This document shows positions 26,520 through 35,556 of a stretch of 64,000 bases of DNA, one piece after another. The notes below the pieces were generated by a model. It was not told the DNA's origin. It ran no database searches and saw only the letters and a list, made by a program, of their open reading frames with translations. Both the position numbers and the translations under genes were made by a program. Within the stretch, counting starts at the first letter, position 1. Every line of letters starts with the position of its first letter. Source of the DNA: an uncultured Lachnospiraceae bacterium (GTDB taxonomy: Bacteria > Bacillota > Clostridia > Lachnospirales > Lachnospiraceae); the NCBI GenBank assembly GCA_902781455.1, contig CACZJF010000001.1:1-64000 (forward strand). The letters run 5' to 3'.

Positions 26520-29500
26520 ATGACAAAAGCTTTCTTTGATGCATTTCCGATGGTTTCCCTGGAAGATGAAGAGCTGGGAAGCCTTCTTTCGCATACCACG
26601 GTGACGAAGGTGACCGTGAATGAGAAGCATGCTCTGCTCAGTATCTATCTGGACGCGGACCGCCTGATCGGGAAGAGACAGATCGAACAGGTGGAGAAAA
26701 CGTTCGACGAGGAATTTGCCGCCGGACAGGGACTGAAGACCAGAATCGTAGAGCATTTTCATCTCTCCGCGCAGTATACGCCGAAGAATCTGATGAAGGC
26801 GTACAAAAACTCCATTCTCTATGAGCTGCGCGGCTACCAGAAGTGTATCTATATGCTGCTGAAGGGGGCAGACGTCCTTTTTTCGGACGATGAGACCTGC
26901 ACGGTTCAGGTGGAAGACACGCTGATTGCCCACACTTACGCAGATGAACTCAAGAGAATCCTGGACAAAATCTTTACAGAGCGCTTTGGGCTGAATTTCA
27001 AGTGCACGGTTTCCTTCCGTGAGAGCGATGCCGGGGAAGATGCCGGAATACGTCCTTCTGCCGGCGATTTTGTTTCTCCCATGTACGCGCAGTCAGGCTC
27101 GCTGGAGCAGGCGGTGGCAGGCGATGCCTATGCAGAGAATGCTTCTGTGGGTGTTTCGCATGCTGATACGGAGGCAGGAGAGGCGCGTGCTGTTTCTTCA
27201 GATGCGGCCTCTTCAGATGCGGCCTCAGCGCAAGAGGCATCTGTCAAAGCGGCAAACAAGGACGCTGCGCCGGCCGCCGGAGGCAGACAGACATCCGCTG
27301 CAAGAGGCAGGGGAAGAAAGCGTTATTCCAGGAAAGGAAGAGGATCCGATCTAAGCCGCGCGCTGAAGATGTCGTCCAATCCGGACGTTGTGTACGGAAG
27401 AGATTTCCAGGACGAAGCAGCCGTGATCGATTCCGTCACAGACGCAATCGGCATGGTGACCATCCGCGGCGAGGTGATTTCCCTGGAGACGAGGGAGATT
27501 CACACGAAGGCCGGCAGGGACCTTGTGCTGGTCCTGATGAATGTCACGGACTATACAGATACCATCAGCGTCAAGCTGTTTGTGGAAGCAGACCAGGCGC
27601 CGGAATTTCTTTCCGAGGTCAAAAAGGGCATGTTCCTGAAGATCAGGGGAAATGCTTCCATTGACCGGTTTGACAGTGAGCTTTCAATCGGCAGTGTGAC
27701 CGGCATGAAGAAGATCGCGGACTTCCGGCCGCACCGCACGGATGATGAACCCGTCAAGCGCATAGAGCTGCACTGCCATACGAAGATGAGCAAGATGGAC
27801 GCGGTCTCGGATGTCAAAGAGATCGTGAAAACAGCCATGCGCTGGGGGCACAGCGCGATCGCGATTACGGACCATGGCGGCGTACAGGCACTGCCGGACG
27901 CCTGGCATGCAGTCAGTCCGGATTCTGATTTCAAGGTGATCTACGGCTGCGAGGCCTATCTGGTGGACGATGAGGTGCTGGCGGTTGAGAACGGAAAGAG
28001 CGGCCAGTCTTTCGCGGGAAGCTTTATCGTCTTTGACCTGGAGACCACCGGGTTTTCGCCTGTCACCGACCGGATCATCGAAATCGGCGCCGTCAGAATC
28101 GAGAACGGAGAGATCACGGACCGGTTTTCCGAATTTGTGAATCCGCTCAGGCCGATTCCTTTCCGGATCGAGCAGCTGACTTCCATCAATGATTCCATGG
28201 TGATGAACGCGGATCCCATCGAGAAGGTGCTTCCCCGTTTTCTTGCGTTCTGCGACGGCGCGCCGATGGTGGGACACAATGTGTCATTTGACATCAGTTT
28301 CATCGAGGAAAACTGCGACCGTCTGGGCATTGCCCATGATTTTACGACGATCGATACCGTGACGCTGGCACGGTCTCTTCTGCCGAATCTGGCCCGCTTC
28401 AAGCTGGACCAGGTGGCCAAAGCGCTGAACATTCCGCTGGGGCATCACCACCGGGCTGTGGATGACGCGGAGTGTACGGCAGGGATCTTTATGAAATTCC
28501 TGTCCATGCTTTCGGACCGCGGCCTTTGCATGCTGGAAGAGATCAATGAAAACTGCAGATGTCCCCAGGAGCAGATCTGCCATCTGCATTATTACCATAT
28601 TATCCTGCTCGCGAAGAATGAAACCGGCAGGGTGAATCTGTACCGCTGCGTTTCCGAGTCACACCTGAAGTATATGTACACAGGAAGGCCGCTGCTGCCC
28701 AGAAGCTTTCTGAGGGCGCACCGGGAGGGCCTGATCATCGGTTCGGCCTGTGAGGCCGGGGAACTGTTTCAGGCGATTGAGAGAGGCGCGACAGAGCGTG
28801 AGCTGAAGAAACTCGTGGATTTCTATGACTATCTGGAGATTCAGCCTCTGGGGAACAATCATTTCCTGACGGTGCCGAAGTATGACAAAGACGGGAATCT
28901 GAGAAATGAGCCAAAGACCATGGAGGACCTCAAACGGTTCAACAAAACGGTCGTCAAGCTGGGAGAACAGTACCAGAAACCGGTTGCTGCCACGTGTGAC
29001 GTGCATTTTCTGAATCCTGAGGATGCCATCTACAGAGAGATTCTGATGGCGGACTTCGAGGATGGCTTCGACCAGCCTCCGCTGTACCTGCGCACCACGA
29101 AGGAGATGCTGCAGGAGTTTGAGTATCTGGGTGAAGAGAAGGCGAGAGAGGTTGTGATCACCAACACCAACCTGATCGCGGGCTGGATCGAACGGTTCAG
29201 TCCGGTGCGTCCGGACAAGTGTCCTCCGGTCATTCCCGACTCAGATGAGACACTGACCAGGCTGTGCTATGACAAGGCACATGAAATCTACGGTGAAAAC
29301 CTGCCGCAGGTGGTGGAGGCGCGGCTGAAGAAAGAACTGAATTCCATCATCTCCAACGGGTTTGCCGTGATGTATATCATTGCGCAGAAGCTGGTGTGGA
29401 AGAGTGTCGCGGACGGATATCTGGTGGGATCAAGAGGATCGGTCGGCTCCAGCTTTGTCGCCAACATGGCCGGCATCACGGAGGTGAACTCCCTCCACCC

Positions 29501-31124
29501 GCACTATCTGTGCCCGGTGTGCCACTATACGGACTTCGACTCCGAGCTGGTGAGGAAGTTTGACGGCATGGCCGGCTGTGACATGCCGGACCGGGAGTGT
29601 CCCCAGTGCCACGCGAAGCTGGAAAAACTGGGGTTCGACATCCCCTTTGAGACCTTCCTGGGCTTCAAGGGAAACAAGGAGCCGGATATTGACCTGAATT
29701 TCTCAGGGGAATACCAGTCGAAGGCGCACAAGTACACGGAGGTAATCTTCGGCGCGGGACAGACCTTCCGTGCGGGAACCGTGACAGGCCTTGCTTCCAA
29801 AACCGCTTACGGCTATGTGAAGAAGTATTTCGAAAAGAAGAATGAGCACAGGAGACGTTCTGAGATTGAGCGTCTTTCCATCGGTGTGACGGACGTCAGG
29901 AAGTCGACCGGTCAGCATCCGGGCGGCATTATCGTGCTTCCCTACGGCGAGGACATCAATTCCTTCACGCCGGTGCAGCATCCGCCGACAGACGATCAGA
30001 CGATCACCACGCATTTCGATTATCACAAGATTGACCATAACCTGCTGAAGCTGGATATTCTCGGCCATGATGATCCGACCATGATCCGTATGCTGGAGGA
30101 TCTGACTGGCGTGCAGGCAACGAAGATCCCGCTGGATGACAAGAAGGTGATGAGCCTTTTCCAGAGCACGGAAGCCCTCGGCATCAGGCCCAAGGACATC
30201 GGCGGATGTCCTCTGGGATCTTTGGGCATTCCGGAATTCGGAACGGAGTTCGCGATCCAGATGCTTGTGGATACGAAGCCGCAGTACTTCTCCGACCTGG
30301 TCCGGATCGCGGGGCTTGCCCACGGGACCGACGTCTGGCTGGGCAACGCGCAGGATCTGATTATGTCTGGAACCTGCACGATCTCCACGGCGATCTGTAC
30401 CCGTGACGACATCATGGTCTACCTCATCGGAAAAGGACTCGACCCGGAGCTGTCATTTTCCATCATGGAAAAGGTCAGAAAGGGGAAAGGCCTGACGAAA
30501 GAGTGGGAAGAGGCGATGCGTGCGCACGATGTCCCGGAGTGGTATATTACTTCGTGCAAGAAGATCAAGTATATGTTCCCGAAGGCGCATGCCGCCGCCT
30601 ATGTCATGATGGCCTGGCGGATCGCGTGGTTCAAGATCAATGAACCGCTGGCCTATTACGCGGCCTACTTCTCGATCCGCTCACCGGGATTCGACTATGA
30701 GCTGATGTGCCTTGGACCGGAGGCGCTGAAGCGGCACATGGACGAGTACGAGGCAAAGGATCCAAACAGTATCCAGCCGAAGGAGCAGGAACAATACAAG
30801 GCCATGAAGGTCGTGCGGGAAATGTACGCGCGCGGGTATGAGTTCATGCAGATCGACCTGAAGCGGTGCAAGGCGACGAAGATGTGCATCATTGACGGGA
30901 AGATCATGCCCTGCCTGAATCAGATTGATTCTCTCGGGGACAATGCGGCCGCAGCCATCACGGAGGCGGTGAAGGACGGGCCGTTCCTTTCGCTTGACAA
31001 TTTCCGGGAAAGGACCGGCTGCGCGAAGACGGTTGTCGAGAAGCTGGTGAAGCTGCACATACTGGAAGGCCTGCCGGAATCGAATCAGATGAGCATCTTC
31101 GATCTGATGGGAACGGGAGACTGA
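26520..31124 (+). CDS. polC: DNA polymerase III alpha subunit, PolC type
   Basis: A 1534-residue replicative polymerase of low-GC Gram-positives. Order: N-terminal domain (1-170); a low-complexity Ala/Ser linker (about 170-285) ending in a basic ARGRGRKRYSRKGRG stretch; an OB domain; PHP start ELHCHTKMS (His418, His420); the inserted DnaQ-type exonuclease with VFDLETTG (Asp506, Glu508); then the polymerase core with PDIDLNFSGEY (Asp1056, Asp1058), a zinc-binding group (CPVC and CPQC) near residue 1000, and the C-terminal domain ending in MSIFDLMG. GGAG precedes the ATG by 4 nt. The linker is longer and more basic than I expect for the family. Confidence 0.97.
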   Translation: MTKAFFDAFPMVSLEDEELGSLLSHTTVTKVTVNEKHALLSIYLDADRLIGKRQIEQVEKTFDEEFAAGQGLKTRIVEHFHLSAQYTPKNLMKAYKNSILYELRGYQKCIYMLLKGADVLFSDDETCTVQVEDTLIAHTYADELKRILDKIFTERFGLNFKCTVSFRESDAGEDAGIRPSAGDFVSPMYAQSGSLEQAVAGDAYAENASVGVSHADTEAGEARAVSSDAASSDAASAQEASVKAANKDAAPAAGGRQTSAARGRGRKRYSRKGRGSDLSRALKMSSNPDVVYGRDFQDEAAVIDSVTDAIGMVTIRGEVISLETREIHTKAGRDLVLVLMNVTDYTDTISVKLFVEADQAPEFLSEVKKGMFLKIRGNASIDRFDSELSIGSVTGMKKIADFRPHRTDDEPVKRIELHCHTKMSKMDAVSDVKEIVKTAMRWGHSAIAITDHGGVQALPDAWHAVSPDSDFKVIYGCEAYLVDDEVLAVENGKSGQSFAGSFIVFDLETTGFSPVTDRIIEIGAVRIENGEITDRFSEFVNPLRPIPFRIEQLTSINDSMVMNADPIEKVLPRFLAFCDGAPMVGHNVSFDISFIEENCDRLGIAHDFTTIDTVTLARSLLPNLARFKLDQVAKALNIPLGHHHRAVDDAECTAGIFMKFLSMLSDRGLCMLEEINENCRCPQEQICHLHYYHIILLAKNETGRVNLYRCVSESHLKYMYTGRPLLPRSFLRAHREGLIIGSACEAGELFQAIERGATERELKKLVDFYDYLEIQPLGNNHFLTVPKYDKDGNLRNEPKTMEDLKRFNKTVVKLGEQYQKPVAATCDVHFLNPEDAIYREILMADFEDGFDQPPLYLRTTKEMLQEFEYLGEEKAREVVITNTNLIAGWIERFSPVRPDKCPPVIPDSDETLTRLCYDKAHEIYGENLPQVVEARLKKELNSIISNGFAVMYIIAQKLVWKSVADGYLVGSRGSVGSSFVANMAGITEVNSLHPHYLCPVCHYTDFDSELVRKFDGMAGCDMPDRECPQCHAKLEKLGFDIPFETFLGFKGNKEPDIDLNFSGEYQSKAHKYTEVIFGAGQTFRAGTVTGLASKTAYGYVKKYFEKKNEHRRRSEIERLSIGVTDVRKSTGQHPGGIIVLPYGEDINSFTPVQHPPTDDQTITTHFDYHKIDHNLLKLDILGHDDPTMIRMLEDLTGVQATKIPLDDKKVMSLFQSTEALGIRPKDIGGCPLGSLGIPEFGTEFAIQMLVDTKPQYFSDLVRIAGLAHGTDVWLGNAQDLIMSGTCTISTAICTRDDIMVYLIGKGLDPELSFSIMEKVRKGKGLTKEWEEAMRAHDVPEWYITSCKKIKYMFPKAHAAAYVMMAWRIAWFKINEPLAYYAAYFSIRSPGFDYELMCLGPEALKRHMDEYEAKDPNSIQPKEQEQYKAMKVVREMYARGYEFMQIDLKRCKATKMCIIDGKIMPCLNQIDSLGDNAAAAITEAVKDGPFLSLDNFRERTGCAKTVVEKLVKLHILEGLPESNQMSIFDLMGTGD

Positions 31125-31143
31125 AGAACAGGAGTAAATGAAG

Positions 31144-31665
31144 ATGAAACAGAATCCCTTTTTTCCTTCCGAGCTGATCTCGTCCACCTACCGGATTGAT
31201 TTTGAGAGGCTCTATCGGGAAGGATACCGCGGGATTATCTTTGATATAGACAATACGCTTGTCCCGCACGGCGCGCCTGCGGATCAGAAGGCCATCGCGC
31301 TGTTTGCCAGGCTGAAGAAGATCGGGTTTGCGTGCTGCCTTGTGTCGAACAACAAAAGTCCCAGGGTTGAAATGTTTAACAAGGATGTCCATGTGCATAC
31401 TGTCGCTCTGGCGCATAAACCGCTCTCAGGCGGATACCAAAAAGCGATGAAGCTGATGGGGACAGATCCTGAAACGACCTTCGTGGTTGGAGACCAGATC
31501 TTTACGGATCTGTGGGGCGGAAGCTTCATGGGACTCATGACGATCATGGTACTTCCGATCAATCCGAAGGAGGAGATCCAGATTGTGCTCAAGCGCTTCC
31601 TGGAGCGTCCGATTCTGTGGCTGTACCGGCATTCAGGGAGTTTTTCCAATGAACATGAACTGTAA
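31144..31665 (+). CDS. YqeG-family HAD-type phosphatase
   Basis: A 173-residue HAD-superfamily III-A phosphatase. The catalytic loop is FDIDNTLV, with the Asp nucleophile near residue 34. SNNKSPR forms motif II, and VGDQIFTDLWGG carries the motif III/IV Asp residues. AGGAG at 31130-31134 fits ATG 31144 (9 nt) better than ATG 31138 (3 nt); both are in frame and differ by two residues. The 3' end overlaps aroK by 17 nt. In other Bacillota, yqeG is found beside aroE/aroK-type or ribosome-assembly genes. The substrate is not known. Confidence 0.88.
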   Translation: MKQNPFFPSELISSTYRIDFERLYREGYRGIIFDIDNTLVPHGAPADQKAIALFARLKKIGFACCLVSNNKSPRVEMFNKDVHVHTVALAHKPLSGGYQKAMKLMGTDPETTFVVGDQIFTDLWGGSFMGLMTIMVLPINPKEEIQIVLKRFLERPILWLYRHSGSFSNEHEL

Positions 31666-32179
31666 CATCGTATTGACCGGCTTCATGGGCGCCGGGAAGA
31701 CGAGCCTGGGCAAGGCAGTGTCAAAGATTCTGCAGGTTCCTTTCCTGGACACGGATGATCTGATCGTTCAGTCGGAGGGAATGCCCGTCAGTGAGATATT
31801 CCGGACGAAGGGCGAGGATTATTTCCGCTCCCTTGAGACAGAAACGGTCCGGGCGCTGGGAGACAGAGGGGACAGGTATGTGCTGTCTGTCGGCGGCGGT
31901 CTTGTGATGCGTCCGGAAAACCGGGTGCTGCTTCACAGGTGTGGGCTGGTGGTTTACCTGAAGGCAGGGATTGATACGCTGGCCGGGCGCCTTGCGCATG
32001 ACACGAAGCGGCCTCTGCTGCATCAGGGAGAGGGTACTCTGGAAGAGAAGATCGCCCGGATCCTGGCACTGCGGGAGCCGGTGTATGAGGAAGCGGCGGA
32101 TGTCGTGTTTCTCAATGACAATAAGCCATTTCAGCAGGCGGCCAGGGAGATCGCGTCTCTCGCTGACTCAAAAGCCTGA
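31649..32179 (+). CDS. aroK: Shikimate kinase
   Basis: A 176-residue kinase phosphorylating shikimate at O3. Walker A is GFMGAGKTS near residue 10. The shikimate-binding DTDDLIV and FRSLE segments, the GGG loop (SVGGGLV), and the lid Arg (TKRPLL) are all present. ATG 31649 has AGGGAG 8 nt upstream and sits within the end of the YqeG-type gene, so the two are likely coupled. Longer in-frame starts translate the neighbour's sequence and are rejected. Confidence 0.96.
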   Translation: MNMNCNIVLTGFMGAGKTSLGKAVSKILQVPFLDTDDLIVQSEGMPVSEIFRTKGEDYFRSLETETVRALGDRGDRYVLSVGGGLVMRPENRVLLHRCGLVVYLKAGIDTLAGRLAHDTKRPLLHQGEGTLEEKIARILALREPVYEEAADVVFLNDNKPFQQAAREIASLADSKA

Positions 32180-32224
32180 TTTCCTGCCGCAGGCAGAATA
32201 CGAATAAGGATATGACATTTTGAC

Positions 32225-33826
32225 ATGATCAGTTACTGCTCCATCGATTATCTTCTGGTATTTCTACCGGCTGTACTGCTGGGATACCTGGTTCTTCCGA
32301 AACATCTGCGCAGAGTGCTTCTGCTTGCTGCCAGCTATGGCTTTTTCTGGTATCTGAGCGGTCCGCTGCTTCTGTGGCACGTGGCTGTGTGCGCGGCTGT
32401 CTGGCTGATCGGCCTTCGCATGAAGCATGTGATTTTGTCGCGCGGTGAGGCGCTTGGGCAGATTGAAAGAAAGGACAGGGAAGCACGCAGGAGGGTGCGG
32501 GAGACATACAGCCGGAAACTGCGCGGCTGGACCATTCTTTCCGGCGTGATCTGCTTCGGGATTCTGCTTTCGCTGAAGTATACCCCGTTTTTTCTCCAGA
32601 ACCTGAATGCGGTTCTGGCCAGAACCGGAACCGGGATGCAGTTTGAGATCCCAGTGATCGCAGTTCCGATCGGTATCTCTTTCTATACGCTGCAGGCCAT
32701 GTCCTATGTGTTTGACGTGCGGAATGAGAAGCTGAGCGCGGAAGGGAACTTTTTCCGGCTTACCCTGTGGCTGTCTTTCTTTCCCCTGCTGATGGAAGGC
32801 CCGATCGTCCGTTACGCGCCGACTGCTGAGAAGATCTGGGAAGTGGACCGGATCAAGGGAGAGAACTTCCAGAAGGGAGTGTGGCGTATCCTGTACGGCG
32901 TGATGAAGAAGCTGGTCGTGGCGGACCGTGTCAACATGGCGGTGGAACTTTTGTATACGGATTTCGCCAAGTATGACGGTGGGATGGTCTTTCTTGCCGC
33001 TGTCCTGTTTACGGTGCAGGAATACATGGAGTTTTCCGGTACGATTGATATCGTCATCGGAACAGGAGAGTGCTTTGGCTTCTTCCTGCCCGAGAACTTC
33101 CGGCAGCCATTTTTCTCCAGGACGATCTCCGAGTTCTGGACCAGATGGCATATTACGCTTGGCGCCTGGCTCAGAGATTATATCTTCTATCCGCTGTCCA
33201 TGTCCGCTCCCCTGAAAAAGCTGACAAAGAAGTGCCGTGCCAGATTCGGCAATCATTACGGGCCTGTCATCACAGGCGCTGTGGCGCTGTTCGCCGTCTG
33301 GCTGTTCAACGGACTGTGGCACGGAGCCGGGTGGAGTTATATCTTCTTCGGCATGTACCATTTCACCCTGATTACGGCAGGCAGTTTTATCACGCCTGTG
33401 GTGATGTCTTTCTGCGAGAAGCATTCCATCAACAGGCAAAGCGCGCCGTACGCCTTCTTCCAGAGAATCCGTACAGCGCTGCTGGTGGCCATCGGTGAGA
33501 TGTTCTTCCGTGCGCTGAGCCTGAAGCACGGGCTGCAGATGTTTGTCCGGATCTTCCGCCACGCGTCCCTTCGTTCCTTTGTGGACGGAACCGCGCTCAA
33601 ACTGGGAATGGATCTGCAGGACTATGTCATCGTCCTGGCGGTGCTCGTGTTTGTGTTTGTGATCAGCCTGCTGAAGGAAAAAGAGGTCAATGTGAGACAA
33701 AAGCTCTATGAGAAGCCGGTTCCGGTGCGTGCCCTGATCACTGCAGTGTTTGTGTGCCTGATCGTGCTGTTCGGTGCGTACGGAGCAGGCTATGTACCGG
33801 TAGACCCGATCTACGCGAATTTCTGA
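32225..33826 (+). CDS. MBOAT-family membrane O-acyltransferase
   Basis: A 533-residue multipass protein of the MBOAT family (DltB/AlgI/PatA relatives). It moves acyl groups across the membrane onto a cell-surface polymer. ISFYTLQAMSYVFDV and TRWHITLGAWLRDYIFYPL are family signatures, and the catalytic His is His366 in FNGLWHGAGW. The ribosome binding site is poor, with AAGGA 14 nt upstream. The SGNH-type partner starts 12 nt after its stop. No DltA/DltC-type acyl carrier is in sight, so this is not a standard dlt operon; acetylation of a polysaccharide or teichoic acid is the inferred role. Confidence 0.93.
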   Translation: MISYCSIDYLLVFLPAVLLGYLVLPKHLRRVLLLAASYGFFWYLSGPLLLWHVAVCAAVWLIGLRMKHVILSRGEALGQIERKDREARRRVRETYSRKLRGWTILSGVICFGILLSLKYTPFFLQNLNAVLARTGTGMQFEIPVIAVPIGISFYTLQAMSYVFDVRNEKLSAEGNFFRLTLWLSFFPLLMEGPIVRYAPTAEKIWEVDRIKGENFQKGVWRILYGVMKKLVVADRVNMAVELLYTDFAKYDGGMVFLAAVLFTVQEYMEFSGTIDIVIGTGECFGFFLPENFRQPFFSRTISEFWTRWHITLGAWLRDYIFYPLSMSAPLKKLTKKCRARFGNHYGPVITGAVALFAVWLFNGLWHGAGWSYIFFGMYHFTLITAGSFITPVVMSFCEKHSINRQSAPYAFFQRIRTALLVAIGEMFFRALSLKHGLQMFVRIFRHASLRSFVDGTALKLGMDLQDYVIVLAVLVFVFVISLLKEKEVNVRQKLYEKPVPVRALITAVFVCLIVLFGAYGAGYVPVDPIYANF

Positions 33827-33837
33827 GGAGGCGTGGG

Positions 33838-34824
33838 ATGAAGTATATCAAAATGATCCTTCCGGCGCTTCTGACGGTAGCCCTGACATGCATACTGCTT
33901 TTGTACCTTTCCAATCTGACCGCGCCGAAGAACAATACACAGGAAGCGGGTCATGACGCCTGGGCCGCGTATGGATTCGAGGCGGAACCGGCGGATTCCA
34001 TCGATGCCGTGATTCTGGGAGACAGTGAGTCCAGGACGAACATGTCGCCGATGGAGATGTTCCACATTGCAGGGTTTACTTCCTACTGCTGCGGGATCAA
34101 CATGGAGAACCTGAGTGAGGCGTATGAGATGCTGAAGCTGGTTTTCCGGTATCAGAGCCCGAAGCTGGTGATCCTGGACTGCAACTGCATCTTTTCGTCG
34201 TTTGACTGGAAGGATGCGCTGATGACCACCGCGGAATCCGTGTTTCCCGTGATTCGCTGGCATGACCGGTGGAAGGACCTGAAACCGGAAGACTTTACCA
34301 CGGTTTCAGCGTACACCTCACGCGAGGTCCGGAAGGGCTATTACCACGCGATGCGCTCGAACGCGGCGCCGGCTGAGCTGACAGACATCTATATGGCCGA
34401 AAGTGATGACCGGGATCCGATCGGCGCGATCAACGAGTATTATGTGAAACGGATCGATTCCTTCTGCCGGAAGAAGGGTGCGAGCCTTCTGCTTCTTGCC
34501 ACGCCGTCGGTAAAGAACTGGAACTATGCAAGGCATAACGCGTGCATGGATCTTTCGAAAGAGCTGGAAATTCCATTTCTTGACCTGAACCTGATGCCGG
34601 AGGAAGTGCCCATCGACTGGAGCGTGGACACAAGGGATGAGGGCGATCATCTGAACAATGACGGCATGAAGAAGGTCTGTGACTGGCTGGCCCCTTATCT
34701 CAGGGAGACATACCAGCTGGAGGATCACAGAGACGATCCGGCATACGATGCGTCCTGGACAGACCTGTATAACGAGTACACAGAAGTCATCAACACCTGG
34801 CCGAAGAAGGACTCGGACAGCTGA
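33838..34824 (+). CDS. Membrane-anchored SGNH/GDSL-type protein, MBOAT partner
   Basis: A 328-residue extracytoplasmic protein with one N-terminal membrane segment (about residues 5-23). The block I serine is in ILGDSESR (Ser63). The C-terminal D-x-x-H-like pair falls in GDHLNNDG (Asp270/His271). The layout resembles DltD/AlgX/AlgJ partners of MBOAT proteins, which finish the transfer of the acyl group outside the cell. GAGGAGG overlaps the end of the MBOAT gene. A start 28 codons upstream lies within the MBOAT gene and would hide the membrane anchor. Confidence 0.85.
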   Translation: MKYIKMILPALLTVALTCILLLYLSNLTAPKNNTQEAGHDAWAAYGFEAEPADSIDAVILGDSESRTNMSPMEMFHIAGFTSYCCGINMENLSEAYEMLKLVFRYQSPKLVILDCNCIFSSFDWKDALMTTAESVFPVIRWHDRWKDLKPEDFTTVSAYTSREVRKGYYHAMRSNAAPAELTDIYMAESDDRDPIGAINEYYVKRIDSFCRKKGASLLLLATPSVKNWNYARHNACMDLSKELEIPFLDLNLMPEEVPIDWSVDTRDEGDHLNNDGMKKVCDWLAPYLRETYQLEDHRDDPAYDASWTDLYNEYTEVINTWPKKDSDS

Positions 34825-34827
34825 GGG

Positions 34828-34856
34828 TTGAATTTGGTGTCTTATTATATTAAAAT
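34828..34856 (+). promoter_or_regulatory. Sigma-A-type promoter of efp
   Basis: TTGAAT at 34828-34833 and TAAAAT at 34851-34856 with a 17 bp spacer, in an AT-rich stretch right after the preceding stop codon. The leader to the efp start would be about 55 nt. Confidence 0.6.
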
Positions 34857-34919
34857 AAATCTGCGTTGTTCACTTCAGTGTGAAGAACAGAAAAGAAGAA
34901 TTTGCAGGAGGATACAGAT

Positions 34920-35477
34920 ATGATTTCAGCAGGTGATTTCAGAAACGGTCTCACACTGGAGATTGACGGACAGGTCATGCAGGTCCTGGAGTTCCAGCAT
35001 GTCAAGCCGGGCAAGGGCGCAGCGTTTGTCCGCACGAAGATGAAGAATGTCATCGACGGCGGTGTTGTTGAGAAGACATTCCGTCCGACAGAGAAGTTCC
35101 CGCAGGCGAGGATCGACCGCGTGGACATGCAGTACCTGTATCAGGATGGTGACCTTTATAATTTCATGAATGTCGAGACGTATGACCAGATCGCGATCGG
35201 AACGGATATCGTCGGCGACAACATGAAGTTTGTCAAAGAGAATGAGATGTGCAAGGTTCTTTCCTACAACGGATCGGTGTTCGCGATTGAAGCGCCGCTG
35301 TTCGTTGAGCTGGAAGTGACCGAGACAGAGCCGGGTGTCAAGGGCAATACCGCGACAGGCGCGACCAAGCCCGCGATCGTCGAGACCGGCGCGCAGGTTC
35401 TGGTTCCGCTGTTTGTCAACACCGGTGACAAGCTGAAGATCGATACCAGGACGGGTGAATATCTGTCCAGAGTATAA
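34920..35477 (+). CDS. efp: Translation elongation factor P
   Basis: A 185-residue three-domain factor that rescues ribosomes stalled at proline runs. The loop that contacts the tRNA reads KPGKGAAF with Lys32 at the tip, the position modified in Bacillus. ATG 34920 is chosen over the earlier in-frame start at 34902 because AGGAGG lies 8 nt before it and [10 protein letters not shown] is the normal beginning. No modification enzyme is encoded nearby. Convergent with the activase gene and separated by a hairpin. Confidence 0.97.
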   Translation: MISAGDFRNGLTLEIDGQVMQVLEFQHVKPGKGAAFVRTKMKNVIDGGVVEKTFRPTEKFPQARIDRVDMQYLYQDGDLYNFMNVETYDQIAIGTDIVGDNMKFVKENEMCKVLSYNGSVFAIEAPLFVELEVTETEPGVKGNTATGATKPAIVETGAQVLVPLFVNTGDKLKIDTRTGEYLSRV

Positions 35478-35500
35478 CATGATACAATACAGGTAAAGCA

Positions 35501-35527
35501 CAGGCTGTCGCGTTATGCGGCAGCCTG
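35501..35527. terminator. Hairpin between efp and the activase gene
   Basis: CAGGCTGTCGC pairs with GCGGCAGCCTG (one G-U) around a 5 nt loop, in the gap between convergent genes. A loose T-rich stretch (ATTACGTTTATTCGTTTT) follows on the plus strand. Confidence 0.65.
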
Positions 35528-35556
35528 ATTACGTTTATTCGTTTTGGCACCTGGTT

